A stretch of DNA of 64,000 bases from Gnetum montanum (Eukaryota > Streptophyta > Gnetopsida > Gnetales > Gnetaceae): contig MNCI01005578.1 of NCBI GenBank assembly GCA_015680685.1, positions 20,316 to 84,315 on the forward strand, in the 5' to 3' direction. Shown in pieces: positions 1 through 11,260 of the stretch. The stretch's first letter is position 1. The number at the start of each line of letters is the position of its first letter. The notes beneath the pieces were generated by a model. The model did no database searches. It was not told where the DNA came from and saw nothing but the letters and a program-made list of their open reading frames with translations. The position numbers and the translations under genes are program-made.

Positions 1-400
1 AATCAAAAAACTAACGTTTTCATCAGCTACATGTACCTTTGATGTTCCTTCTTCTGACATCTTCTCCTTTCCTTTATTTTTTTGTGCTTTCCATGCAAAG
101 CAATCCTTCTTCAAATGACTTTTCTTCTTGCAGTACCAGCACTCTTGAGTTTGAGTTCTGCCATGTGATAATCCTCTATCCATGCTTCTCCCCCTACTTG
201 GGAAACGTCTCCTACGTCTACCTCTTTCCTCTGCTACATGAACATTTCCAGATCTAGAAGACTCATCTACTCTTCCTTCTGAATCCTAAAGGGTAGACAC
301 AACCTGTTCAAATGTCATAGATGAAACACTCATAGAAGTAGTAATAGATGTCACAATTGCAGACCAGGAATCAGGTAAGGAGTCAATTAGAAGGACTTGA
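1..400 (-). pseudogene. Ty1/copia gag fragment (UBN2 region and zinc knuckle)
   Basis: Read on the minus strand, this is the C-terminal half of a Ty1/copia Gag. A block around LLIDSLPDSWSAIVTS is the usual UBN2-type capsid sequence. It is followed by an RGRRRRR basic stretch and a CCHC zinc knuckle (C-x2-C-x4-H-x4-C, CWYC..H..C) at 100-141. The frame stays open to the window edge except for one TAG at 286-288. The protein would package element RNA. It is cut off at position 1 by the window and abuts a plus-strand gypsy fragment near 400, so its 5' part is missing. The family call rests on the knuckle and capsid motifs. Confidence 0.8.
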
Positions 401-401
401 G

Positions 402-1812
402 GCCTTGACTTCTTTGTACTCTCATGATGTTGATTTTAGAAAGGTTTGGAAAGACATCAATGCTCCATTGCTTGATAAAGTGGATAGGTGTAGAGACTAT
501 GATCTACAGCAAGGCATCCTCTTCAAGAATGGTAAGGCATGTGTGCCGAAGTGTGATTTTAAGTCAAGAATTTTGGATGAAAAGCATAATTGTAATATGG
601 CTGGACACATGGGTAAGACAAAGACCTATGAACTTATGGGAAAGTGCTACTATTGGCCAAGTATAAACATGATATAAATAAATTTGTTAAAGACTGTTTT
701 TTGCCAAATATTCAAGGGAGGTAAAGGTATTTCTGGACATTATTTGCCTTTGCCAATTCCTAATTCTCTATGGGAAAGTGTCTCTATGGATTTTATTTGT
801 GGGATTTCCAGGACACAAGTTGATCATGATTCTATTTTTGTTGTTATTGATAGATTCATTAAAATGACCCATTTTATTCCTTGTAGGATAAACAATGAGG
901 CATCTCATGTTGCTCATTTGTATTTCCAAAATGTTGTAAGATTACATAGTCTCCCATTGAATATTGTAAGTGATAGAGATGTTAAATCTACAAGCCATTT
1001 TTGGAGGTCATTGTGGAAATTGTAGGCTACAAAATTGTCATTTTCTAGTGCCTATCAACCACAAACCAATGGCTAAACTGAAGTTGTAAATAAATCATTG
1101 CTCAAAATCATCCCAATAGATTGGAAAATCTTTTGTCACATGATGAGTTTAGTTATAATAGTTTTTGTCATTCTACCATTTGGCAAACTATGGTTATGCT
1201 CCTACAATGGCAAATGATTTGAGGAAATTTAATGATTGTGCCCATGTTAGTTCAAATTTTGTAAAAAGCATGTAAGACTTGCATAAGCAAGTGAAGACAA
1301 AACTTGAAGGCAAGGCGAAAGAAGTTGTTGCTACCAAGAACTTGAGAAAAAAGAAGGTGATATTCAATGTTGGTGATTACATATGGCTCCACTTGAGCAA
1401 GGAGAGGTTGAAGAATGTAAACTTCTCCAAGCTCAAGTCCAAAAAGATTAGTCCATTTCAGATCAGAGCCAAAGTGAATGACAATGCTTATAAGCTTGAT
1501 CTTCTTAATCATTTTCCATTTTCTTGTGTGTTCAATGCTTCATATTTGAGTCATTTCCATGGCAAAGTGCTTACATCTGACTTGAAGGTTAGCCTTCAGA
1601 TCCTAAAGATGTACTTGAAGATCAATTGTCATCCCAACCATCAAGGAAACTAGTTGTGCTGCAAGTCGAGGAAGCTAGAAGCACAAGGAGCCAAATGATG
1701 AATGAGTACTTGTTCCATTGGAATGATCAGGGACTTGAAAATCCAATTTGGGTTCATGAGAAAGACTTGGCTTTGTGGGGGCTTAATGTTATCCCAAGTG
1801 TACAGCCAACTT
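402..1812 (+). pseudogene. Ty3/gypsy chromovirus integrase with GPY/F and chromodomain-like tail
   Basis: Decayed 3' part of a gypsy pol. In order: an HHCC zinc-binding region (about 560-665, ending CYYWPS), the catalytic core (about 690-1110) with MDF, SDRD and TEVVN supplying the D, D and E positions, a GPY/F-type C-terminal domain (about 1340-1560; GDYIWLHLSKER, SPFQIRAKVNDNAYKLDL), and a chromodomain-like tail (about 1640-1800; EYLFHWNDQGLENPIWV). That order and the tail indicate a chromovirus of the Del/Tekay or Reina type. There are stops at 675, 1023 and 1069 and frame changes near 1270 and 1630, so it is dead. The 5' part of the element (LTR, gag, protease, RT) is absent at the junction near 400. 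It is followed directly by a polypurine tract and LTR. Confidence 0.88.
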
Positions 1813-1831
1813 GAAAACAAGTTTCAATTTT

Positions 1832-1845
1832 AAAGGTGTGAGAGA
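1832..1845 (+). other. polypurine tract
   Basis: A purine-rich run (AAAGGTGTGAGAGA) sits between the chromodomain-like stop codon and the TG of the LTR at 1846. This is the normal site of the plus-strand primer in an LTR retrotransposon. Two T's interrupt it. Confidence 0.6.
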
Positions 1846-2094
1846 TGATCAGGACATCACCCAGACCATGTGTCATCCTTAATGGAATGTTTTGTGTGCT
1901 TCTTGTATTTTATAAGTGTTTCATGTTTGTTTGTACTATCTCTCTATGATTTTGAGTGTTTTCACATGTTTGGGGGTGTCTTGAGGCTATTTTGATGAGT
2001 TCAAGGGGTTCTAGGGTCAATGGGAACTTGTTTGAAGGTGTTTGGATGTTCCAAACCTCAAAATGATCATCTTTATTTTTGGCCCTACCAAAAT

Positions 2095-2310
2095 AGACGT
2101 CTCCTCCCTAGACAAGACGTCTTGTCGAGACCGTAGACATCTACCTTACAAGCTAGATGTCTCCTATAAAAGCACGTAACTTTGAGAAGACATCTACACC
2201 ACTTGCAAGATGTCTCCTTTGGACCCAAGACATCTACACAACCTACAAGATGTCTCCTCTGTGAACTAGTTGCTCTCAAGTGGGACATCTCATCTTCCCA
2301 AAAGACATCT
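2095..2310 (+). promoter_or_regulatory. U3 array of AGACGTCT-type palindromes at 20-bp spacing
   Basis: Ten 8-bp sites start at 2095, 2115, 2135, 2155, 2188, 2208, 2228, 2248, 2283 and 2303. The first two are the perfect palindrome AGACGTCT. The rest read AGATGTCT, AGACATCT or GGACATCT, each one CpG transition or one further change away. Spacing is exactly 20 bp except for steps of 33 and 35. The core GACGTC is a plant bZIP C-box, so a bZIP-type binding platform is a reasonable guess. Confidence 0.8.
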
Positions 2311-2401
2311 TGTCCAACCATGGGATGTTATTGTACAAATTTCAATAGCCTTAGAATTTTAATTTTGAATGTCAAGTTGAGGCAAGGTCATGAGGAAAAA
2401 G

Positions 2402-2408
2402 TATAAAT
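2402..2408 (+). promoter_or_regulatory. LTR TATA box
   Basis: TATAAAT lies about 90 bp after the last palindrome of the U3 array and about 200 bp before AATAAA (2604-2609), the order expected for U3-R in a plant LTR. Confidence 0.6.
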
Positions 2409-2759
2409 GAACCTCTTGGGCATCCATTTGGAAAGGAGGCAGAGAAGTGAGGAGAGAATGATGTTGATCTCCATTTGAACACCCATTGTTGTAAGGCTCC
2501 ATAACCATTTTGTGTGTGAGTGTGTTGTATTGGATCTTGAGTACTTCTCTATCCTAGGCATTTGCTTCTAGCATTTTGTGTTTCTCTTTCATTTTTCGGC
2601 AAAAATAAAGAGTTGTTTCTTTCTTGTTTCCAAATGTGTATGCAAGTTTGAAGGGTTTAGTTTCAAATTTGGGTTACATCCTGAGCAAATATTGCTTCTA
2701 AAATAGAAAAGTGGCAACATGCTTTGTCGTAGGAGGCTGCCAACCTTGGTGATAGAACC

Positions 2760-3487
2760 ACAGCACCAGCTGCAAAACAAGGCTGATCAAAAGGCTTAAA
2801 AATTAGTAGAAGTAAGGCAAAATACATGAAATACAATTTCGATAAAAGAATAACCAATGATAGAACAAAAGTAGTAATTCAAAGCAAAATAATCTCTCAC
2901 TATCTAGGATCAATGCTTCAATCATATGGTGAAATTGATAAGGATGTAACAAATAAGATGGAAGTAGGTTCATCAACATAGAGATAGACTAGTGGTATTT
3001 TATACAATAAAAAATCTCAATAAAAGCAACAGGAAAATTTTACAAGACAATAATCAAAACTACTATCTTATATGGCGCTAAAAGTTGATTTGTAAAAGAG
3101 GCATAAACAATAACTTAGTGTGGCAGAAATGCAAATCTTGAGATGGATGTTCATATTACAAGAAAAGATAAATTACACAATACAAACATTAAAAGAAGGC
3201 TTGAAGTAGCTTCTATTTTAAATAAGTTACAAAAATATCATCTTAAATGGTTTGGTCGCATCCAAAGAAGATCAAATATGAGCCTATCAAAAAAAGGTGA
3301 CCACATCACAAGTCCAAGACAACTGCCAAAAAGAATATCAAAAAAGACATGAAAAAAATTAAGATGATATAAAGAAAGAAATTGAATATAGGTAAGGATC
3401 TAGTTCTCAATAGATGTGAATATCGAAAGATAACTCATGTAGCCAACCCCATGTTTGGAACAAGGCTAGAATGATGATGATAATGAT
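2760..3487 (+). mobile_element. RTE-type LINE 3' fragment
   Basis: The end of an RTE-clade reverse transcriptase, broken by stops and shifts. Recognisable parts are ILYGAKS, EMDVHITRKDK (3143 on) and the diagnostic KYHLKWFGRIQRRS. It ends in the RTE 3' signature 'catgtagccaaccccatgtttgg' (about 3438-3462), followed by a short GATGAT tail. It lies inside intron 2 of the esterase gene if that gene is intact. 5'-truncated and dead. Confidence 0.8.
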
Positions 3488-4350
3488 AAACTCTGGCATA
3501 AACTAAATACTATGAGTCTAGCCTTGTAGTTTGACATAATTGTCATAGATTGAGGTTTGTTTGATTCTGCATTTTTCACTAATTTTTTGTTATAAGTTTG
3601 GAATTAGTTTCATCCAGCTTTGGTTATAAGGTCTAATGTACCCTTTTTTGGTATCAATAAAAATTTACAATATATATCCAATAAAAATTTACAATACAAT
3701 ATATCCAATATTTTACACCTTTTAAAAAATTTATAATAAAAACAAACCCAAAAGAAAAGGCTTGATATACCTTGACTAAATTCTGCAAAATGGGATTTCT
3801 AGGTTGACACACCTTGCCTATACATGTTATGCTCTCAAGGATTACAACCATAAATCAGTAGATACATTCTCCACAATTACCGCCTTGTTTTTTGAAACAC
3901 TTATCTCAAGATGTACCATGAACAGTAAATATGTTCACTGACATTGTGTTAACCGATTAGAGTTGCAACTGACTTAAAATACTTATTAAAAAAAAAGCAA
4001 AACATAAAGAAAGAATAAGATCTTGGCTAAGAACTTACAAGAATTAGAAAGAACCCCAGAATCAGAAACTTTAAAAGCCATTATAAACTCTGTTTTTTGA
4101 AATCAATTTTGGTGTTCTGTTTGTGAAACACTCAAATAACATATTAACGTGGAAAATTTACAACGTATGGCTTTCTGTATTATTTTTTCTCTATTCACGG
4201 AATTTTACATGCACTAATGTATTTCCTCCAAGTCATCCATTTCAACTTGTACCATTATTTATCTATCATAGAATATAATATAACTTACCTTGACCTTTAA
4301 AAAAGGAGAAAATTTAACAACAGACGGATCAAAAACGTTAATATCTGTAC
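3488..4350. other. intronic DNA without recognisable coding content
   Basis: AT-rich sequence downstream (on the minus strand) of esterase exon 2, presumably intron 2. It holds a short duplication of a CAATAAAAATTTACAAT unit near 3654-3710. I searched the minus strand for the next esterase exon, expected to encode a YFGGND motif, and found none here or down to position 1. Confidence 0.5.
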
Positions 4351-6134
4351 CTTTGGAAACACTTTATCTAGCACTTCCACAGCCCGCCTAGAATTCCATC
4401 CAGTGTATCCTCTTAATAAAATATCTGCCTATATAACATGATATAAACTTGCCATATAAGATAAAACTGTTCATTATATTTCTACAAGTTACCTAAGTAA
4501 TTAATTGTCATCTAATCAAAATCCCAGCTTTAAAATGGATGTGATGTGTCAGCTTAAGCATGTGGCTTGCATCTTATAAGTCACATGTTCAATCCCAAAA
4601 GGTCATTGATATATACAGGCATTAAGTAAAAAAACTGTTGAAACTGAACTGATCCAATAGATACACAAGCCTAGGACATAATTAAAAACATTTTCAGTTT
4701 CAAAATGCCTCTCTAAATAACAAACAGCCCTGTAACATTCCATAGTGCATCCAAACAGTAAAGATGCAGTGTGGCAAAACATACTTGTATAGGCAAAATA
4801 TTCACAACTATAATAACTATAATATACCATGATAAATAAATTCAAAGTAACAGATAAGATAACACCAATGCCTGGTTACAAAAGGAGGGTTAACATCAGG
4901 TTGGCAACCGCTTAAAACCTTACCATATCTCATGGATGAGCTTTTTTTTTATTTTTTTCAAATCTTGCAAATGCAAGGGCATCCCCTAGATGGCATGCAC
5001 AGCAGTTGTTGTGGAAATTGAGCAAGGACTTGCCATGGCACTCTCATTCTAGGAAAGCCACTGAAAGCAAGATTAAAGAAAACATGGGAAAAAACAATTG
5101 AAGATAATTTGAAGAACTGCAAATAAATAAAGATCTATCTCTTCATAGAGAACTCATGTAGCTGACCCCATTTTGTTGGGACAAGACTAAGATGATGATG
5201 ATGATATGGATAAGATAAGCAAATCTGCTGTCACTTGACCTTAGGCAGCATTAACAAGTCTTCCAAATTCGCCAACAAATCCCAATAACAAATAAGTGAT
5301 TTCAACCTTCTATTGTGCATCTTGTTTTTGCCATGAAATCACATTACGTCCAAGCTTTTTATAACAGTTTTTTTTCTTCATTAAAAAAAAGGTGATGTAC
5401 AACCTCACAATCTATACAATGATCAATTTATTCTGAGTAGAATCTACTTTAGAACAACGACCATACTAAACCCAGAAACCCGTTACATCCAGCTGTATAG
5501 AACAGGAACAGGAACAGAGATCTTTCAGGCTTATTCTGCATCAGACAAACCTCCAACGATATACTCTCTCTTTCAACACTTATTTTAAATTTTAAAATTT
5601 AAAATGGAATACAATGAAAAACAGCCATGAAAAATAACAGAGAAAATACTAAATACCCAAAATGAGATTTCCCCACCCTAAATAAGGCCTGTGATGAGGC
5701 GCTTTCACATTAGCCTCTCAATTCAATTTATAATTCAATTTATACATCATAATCTGTTTCCATCTCTAACATGGAATGAGGTGGAAATTGCCAACATTGT
5801 ATTGGAAAACTGCTGGATTTCTAAGAAGGTAGGAAAGGATATTTCTAAAATCTCCAACACTTCGTGTTAAGAAGTACTGAGTAATTAATTAAACATCCAA
5901 TTCTGAGAACTAACTTCAAATTCCCAGATGAAATTTGGTAAATCAACGGCAATCAAAAGCAAAGGCTTCTCCAACGAAAACGAAAACAGCTGAGCAGACT
6001 CGGGGAGAGAAGGCGGGTTTTACCTTTCGCGCATACAGATCAGCAAGAGTAGCCCCCCATCCACCTTTTGCGAAACTGAACTGAACTATCGAAGATCCGA
6101 ACAACACAAACAGCGGTCTTTCTGGCCCAACCAT
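4351..6134 (-). CDS. GDSL/SGNH-hydrolase esterase (CPRD49/IAH1-like), exons 1-2, partial
   Basis: The only host gene I can support. Exon 1 is 6134 to 6024 (37 codons; starts MVGPERPLFVLFGSSIVQF, ends DLYARK). Exon 2 is 4428 to 4351 (26 codons; ADILLRGYTGWNSRRAVEV to FPK). Both exon 3' ends are AAG followed by GT and exon 2 is preceded by AG, with phase-0 junctions, so the 1,595-bp intron splices cleanly. The ATG at 6134 has a strong AAAAATGG context. The family are small esterases acting on acetate or short-chain esters. GSS is the block-I region with the nucleophile serine, and RGYxGWN lies just after. There are no stops or shifts. The full protein is usually about 240-260 residues, so roughly three quarters, including the DxxH catalytic block, lies beyond the left edge or is lost. 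Upstream sequence to about 7070 is the likely promoter. Confidence 0.85.
5040..5207 (+). mobile_element. short RTE LINE 3' end inside intron 1
   Basis: Reads RLKKTWEKTIEDNLKN in one frame, the tail of an RTE ORF. It then carries the RTE 3' signature 'catgtagctgaccccattttg' (about 5155-5175) and a (GAT)n run ending near 5204. It is heavily 5'-truncated and in the antisense orientation to the esterase intron that holds it. Confidence 0.7.
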
Positions 6135-7075
6135 TTTTGCTACTTCAGCAACACACTCTCTCTCTGTGAACAATGTAAGGTGCCAAAATCATCTCTATGC
6201 ATGACAAACAGGGTCTAAGTTTATCAGACTACCTGCTTCAACGCTGCCAGAAACATGGATGAATTAGCAGCAACATGCGTAGCATGTCACAGTAGGAAAG
6301 GAAGGACGTAAGGAAGCGATAATCTTGAATTGGCAACTCTATAACACACCTCCGCCACAGACGATAAAATTTACAATGAACGGTGGTCAATCATCATGCA
6401 TGGACGGTATATCATTGAAAGTGCTTTCTTGCGTAGTAGGTGGTGCATTCATGTAAAACTGCAATCGCGTTCCCAACTAATTTCATCAATCGCCCATCAA
6501 CATCTGCAGCTGCGTCCATTGATTTCAATTCAAGTTGTCAACCAAGAATCTACTCGGCTTCCTGTGATTGTTTTCGTTGTCAGACTCCAGAGGTAAAAAA
6601 AACACGACCGGTCCAACATGAGAGAGAGTCGAAAATCAATGAATGTCTTTTATGTACAGAGTACGTGTAGGTTTACCAATTTCAAGCTCCATCCCCATCA
6701 ACATCAACCTTCAGTAATTTTGTTTGGGACAGGCGCTACACGTGATTCAGCGCCGAATGGTTGATGTGCCTCGGCACTATATTTATGGCCACAAAGTTGT
6801 CAGCCGCAGCATCAGGCATAAATACTGGTTACATTTTTAGACGCAATCATGAAACAGACTGGATGGTCTGTTTTTTTAATTTTTACTCTGAAGAAGGATT
6901 GGATGGTTTCTTTCTAGAAAAAAGAAAAAAACCTGCGCATTGAAGTTTATTTGCTCTGCATGCTTGGTGCTCCGGTGAGTGCAATAGTGTGATGGTTTCC
7001 CATCAAGTCTCACGTCAATTTCCTCCTCCGCGATTTATCCTCGTTGTGGTGGGGTTAGCAACCTTGGGCGGCCCT
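6135..7075. promoter_or_regulatory. 5' flank and probable promoter of the esterase gene
   Basis: Single-copy-looking sequence, richer in CpG and G+C than its surroundings, upstream of the esterase ATG. A (CT)n run near 6154-6166 lies in the likely 5' UTR. An ACACGTG E/G-box-like site sits near 6738. Short open frames here have no recognisable domain. Function is inferred only from position. Confidence 0.4.
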
Positions 7076-8460
7076 GGGTAACCTTCATTTTAATCTTTTT
7101 TAGATCTCAAATGTTAGAAAACCCATCCCGCTTAGTGGTAGCAAGCTAGCAATAGGACACCTTCGGGTTTCAACTCTTTTCTAAGTCCTCTTTATTCTCC
7201 TCTTCTCCGTGGAGAACTACATGGCCTTGATTCTACAACGGTCGTAGATATGTAGGCAGCTAAGACTGGATAGTTTTGGTACAGTGTCAGGCCACACCTT
7301 GTACCAGATCATGAGGGATCTGGGGGTGANTAAGACTGGATAGTTTTGGTACAGTGCCAGGCCACACCTTGTACCAGATCATGAGGGATCTGGGGGTGAG
7401 GCACCTTCCCTTGTAGGTGCATCGTCTCCCCTCCCACTGATGTGGTCTACAAGGTTGTGTATGTGCTTGTTTGCTTTTTTTATTTAGTAGATTTGATGTT
7501 TGTGTGAGAGATATGTTTTTTTAGTAGTTAATCTTTTTAATCTTTTCTTTCGTTGATTCTGGTTTGATAGTTAATCATTTTAGATTACTTCCAATTTCTT
7601 CAATAGATGCTAAATTTTCTACTTGTTCTATTGATGTGGAAACTTTTTTTAATTCTAAGAATACAGATTTACAAGTTGGTGAGAAAAAATTTAAAACACC
7701 TTTTTATATTAATATTGATGCAATTAAGGCACTTGATTTTGTTCTCCCTAATGATGTATATAAATCACTACTAGCTTACCTTACATCATGATATGTGTTT
7801 CTTTTTTTCTTTTTTCTTTTTTTGGGAAGTTTTGCTTCACAGTTAAGCAATGTGATGCAAAAACATGACATTCAAATCATTCATGCCAAGTATTATTATT
7901 ATTATTTTGCTTGTTAAGCTAGGCAATGCTTCAATGATGTAGCACTCCCTAGATATAGGATCATTTATACATGAGCATGCAATGTTGATCATTCATAAGT
8001 GGACTCCAAATTTTAATGTTGAATCTAAAGAATATTCTAAAGTTCCATAAATTTTATCAAGCTAGTTCGTTGATTTTCTAAGTAAGAGATTGTTAGTCTT
8101 CTTAATCTCATTAAGCACATAAAATTTATTACCACACTACTTGATTCTTATATCTGTATTTTTGTTGAAATTAATCTTCTTAATCATAAAAATGAATAGT
8201 ATTACAAGCAAGCAAGAAGACTTATATTCAACCAATCATGTATTATAATCTTCTTAATTCTTATAACTTTTATCATTGTGAAGGATATTTCTTTAATGCT
8301 TGTCCTTTTTTGCCTAAGGCAAAAGACGCTAAGGATAAGAAAAAACATGTTAAAGTTGAGGATAGGAAAAAATAATATGAAGTTGAAAGTACAAAAAATG
8401 AAGTTGGTGTGAAGAAATCAAAGAAAATAAAAGCTTTTGTGCATACTTTCTCTAAATGAA
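7076..8460 (+). mobile_element. probable LINE remnant (5' leader and ORF1)
   Basis: A GC-richer leader (7076-7440) is followed by an open frame at 7564-7791 (75 codons; no known domain) and a later frame with HCEGYFFNACPF at about 8275-8310, which resembles a degraded CCHC knuckle followed by a lysine-rich tail. This order, leader then nucleic-acid-binding ORF, suits a LINE ORF1. No RT is present before the P1 LTR begins at about 8563. It could instead be a gag fragment of another element. Confidence 0.4.
7261..7399 (+). repeat. 69-bp direct duplication around an N
   Basis: 7261-7329 and 7331-7399 are the same 69 bases with one T/C difference, separated by a single N at 7330. It may be a true tandem repeat in a LINE leader or an assembly join that failed to collapse two overlapping contig ends. 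The one mismatch and the lone N make an assembly artefact likely. Confidence 0.85.
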
Positions 8461-8562
8461 GTAATCAATCCAACAAAAAGCCAATAAGGAAAATTTTTTC
8501 TCATCTAACAAAAATACTATTAACTCAAAGATTAAACCTTATATTAAGAAATGACATAGCAT

Positions 8563-9531
8563 TGATGATAAAGAATCTCAACATAAGGTCAACTGGGATA
8601 AACAATTTGTTGGATAATTTATGCCATCATTTTCTATTGGATTTTCCTCTCCTACAAAAGTTGGCATTTTGCTAATGAAACACCTTTCTATTAAGGACTA
8701 CAATATCATAGATGCAATATTATAACCTAATATATGATGTCATAGATATGATGTAATAGGCCATGGTTATGCCTAAAAACATGAGCCTATCATTATGTCA
8801 AAAACAAGTTTATGGTCAACACTTAGAAAAATTCTTCCAATTTGTTTTCTTAAAATTAGAATTAGTTGTGAATACCTATGGTGTGGTGATTAACAATTGT
8901 ATAACATCTTTATTCAAGTGGATTGTTCCTAAACATAATTTATAAACAACAATAAAGATCGAGATTATTCTTCATCATTACAGCATATCACATAAAATAG
9001 ATTTACTTTTCCATGTTCTTTACTTTTACTATGTCATTCATATTTCCTAAGTCACTTAATATTCCAATATTCATCAGTAAGATGGAATGAGTATGACTAG
9101 TTTCAAGTGTAAAGTGTAATCATTTAGTAACATAGTAGTGACTTTGCTTGATTCACTTAGTAGTAAAGTTACTTGGTAATCCTAGTAACAATTACATCAG
9201 CCCAAGACGTGTACAAAAAACTAGAAACAAATACTTATTATCAATAGGCTAAAATAGTTTTATGTTATCACTGCACTTAGAGATGGCATTTATATTCATC
9301 TTCACTATGTTTACACTTAGCATGCTTAAGAGCCAACAACATCATTTAATCATATACCTTACTAAGAGTTAAACCATGTGTTTCACACCTTGCTAACTAT
9401 AAGTGGAAAGACAACAATCACAAACTTTTTATCAAGTTACTAGTATACTTACATTATCCATTAATGAATTATGATCTAGTTGCACGTGAGTACTTGTGAC
9501 TTGTATGGTTGAGTGTTGGAATCCTCTACCA
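8563..9531 (+). mobile_element. 5' LTR of Athila-like element P1 (LTR G)
   Basis: About 969 bp, starting TGATGA and ending CTCTACCA. The last half aligns by eye with the reverse complement of the M2 LTR at 20018-20982 (for example the block with AAGATC..GATT..TTCAT and the 'actagtttcaag' word), and its last 30 bases match the end of the solo LTR at 17833. A tRNA-Asp-type primer site follows at once. The left edge is set by the TGATGA start and the length of its relatives, so it is uncertain by some bases. Confidence 0.65.
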
Positions 9532-9549
9532 TGGCACCATTTATGGGGA
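9532..9549 (+). other. primer binding site, tRNA-Asp type
   Basis: TGGCACCATTTATGGGGA directly after the LTR. Athila-lineage elements typically use TGGCGCCGTTGCCGGGGA, complementary to tRNA-Asp. This copy differs mostly by transitions. It fixes the LTR end and the plus orientation of P1. Confidence 0.7.
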
Positions 9550-10882
9550 TGTGTCAATGTTTGCTAGTTAGTTGATCTTACATAGTTTGTTGCATCAAGT
9601 ATCACCAAGGTTATTACTTAGAATAAATTTTCAAAATATATACATATTTAAGTATCAACCAACCTAAAATGACTTCTATATCTAAAGTGAAATCTCCACC
9701 TACTATTGATTTTAACAAAAGTAATGACAAAGACTATAATGAAGAAGATTAGAGTGTACTGATGCAAACAAGTATCTCATATGATCATACTAATCCTCAT
9801 TATCCTAATTTCACATTCATTTTCTACCAAGATGAACAGTTCAAATGGAGAGACTTACAAGATAACATTGTCTTACCACCAAAATGTTCAATACCATCCA
9901 TGCTCCAAGCAACCCTCCTCAAATCAATTCTTGGCCATGCACAAGAAGGGCACCAAGTTATCAAAAACATGACTAGGCCATATCAACCAATAGAGGCTCA
10001 AGTAAGAAGGAATATTATTATGGTAGTAAGACATGTATAAGAGAAAGGAAATAAAGCATCACAGATAATCATCTTTACTAAGAAAGATGATGAGCTATAT
10101 ACAAATGAAAAGTCTCATCAAACTCATAGATCTAGTTCTCAAACACTAGTATTATGCATTGAAGATCTTGTAAGGAAAAATTTATGTTTAGTTCTTACAA
10201 AAATTTCTATAAGAGATGAGGTAGACTCTGGACTTAACAGGAATTTAAGGCCTAAGACCTTTGATAGATCTAGAAGAGATGAATTTAGAAGTCATAGGAG
10301 GAGAATGAGTTGACATCATTATTCAACCCCCTCCCCCCATTCTCTTCATTACACTCATTAATAGACTTTTCCAGGAGAGAATGAAGATCAAGGGATCATG
10401 ACAAGGAAAGGAGAAGGGATCATGAAAGACATGTCAATAGAAGAAGACATCTAGAGAAAGTGGAAGATGATGAAGAAGAGAGCGAAAGAAAAATTAGACA
10501 TGAAAGAAGAGAACATTATAACCATCAAAGGAGCCATCACTACAATAGAGCTTATAAGCCCAAAGATTATGAAGAACTCCTACTGGCCACTCACACCATG
10601 ATTAATATTAGGGAAGTAGTGTACATACTTACTAGACATCTAAGGGATACTCACATTAGGTGACTTAACATGAACAATATTCCAAAGTTTAAAAGAGGGT
10701 ATCATGTAGATCCACGACATCGTCTTTAAGCCTTCCACAATGTCTATGTCCTACAAAACATAAAGAATGATTGGTAGAGATTAAAGTTTTTTTTAGAACC
10801 CTCATAAAGAAAGCAAAGAGTTGGTATAGATCTTTAGAACTAAAATCAATTTGAAGATGTGAGGATCATTTAACTTAGAAAA

Positions 10883-10916
<34 letters not shown>
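10883..10916 (+). repeat. 34-base poly-G tract
   Basis: An unbroken run of 34 G's near the end of solo LTR A. The related LTR B has only AAGGGGAATGAA at the same place, so the run has expanded in this copy or is a sequencing or assembly artefact. On the minus strand it would be poly-C. Confidence 0.9.
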
Positions 10917-11049
10917 CGAGGGCACGCGGAGGATGAATAAGTTCCCTAAATTAAAAATTATTTGAGACAAAGTTAACATGGTTCCCCCACTTGGGTAGTC
11001 CACACTAGGAGGGTAGTTTGCTAGCACACCTCTAGATTTTGTTTCTCTC

Positions 11050-11260
11050 AAAATGTGGTTTGAAGGGTGCCACATCTTGTACAAGATCTAAGCTCCACTC
11101 TAGAGTGATTTAACACCACGAATCCACTCAATCTCACAAGGCCCCAACAAGCTTAGAATGTGATTTCAAGGATCCCATAACCTTTACAACTTGAGCTCCA
11201 CTTCCGAGTGTTGTGGTGCTACACCAACACTCAATCCTGCTAGATCCCAACAAGCTCAAG
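11050..11260 (-). repeat. two ~104-bp tandem units inside LTR A
   Basis: Units at about 11050-11154 and 11155-11258 share the words 'gtg(g/a)tttgaag', 'gagctccactc', 'cactcaat' and 'aacaagct' in the same order. The homologous pair is present in LTR B at about 12970-13075 and 13077-13185, so the duplication predates both insertions. Confidence 0.75.

Larger units (their letters stand above)
1846..2687 (+). mobile_element. 3' LTR of the chromovirus (LTR H)
   Basis: An 842-bp LTR with inverted termini TGATCAGG and CCTGAGCA (7 of 8 match). It contains a U3 palindrome array at 2095-2310, a TATA box at 2402 and AATAAA at 2604. It follows the integrase remnant and polypurine tract, so it is the 3' LTR of that element. 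The matching 5' LTR is outside the window or lost. No target duplication can be checked. Confidence 0.8.

Noticed and set aside
2095-2310. CRISPR-like regularly spaced repeats
   Set aside because: Repeats are only 8-10 bp palindromes with 12-bp spacers inside a plant LTR promoter; no cas genes and wrong size.
1-4350. Exon 3 of the esterase gene
   Set aside because: Looked on the minus strand for a YFGGND-coding segment next to splice sites; only transposon sequence was found.
7564-7791. 75-codon ORF as a host gene
   Set aside because: No domain, and it sits between a LINE-like leader and a degraded zinc-knuckle frame, so a LINE ORF1 remnant is more likely.
10875-11084. Minus-strand ORF ending in a proline run
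   Set aside because: The prolines come from the 34-base poly-G tract inside a solo LTR; not a gene.
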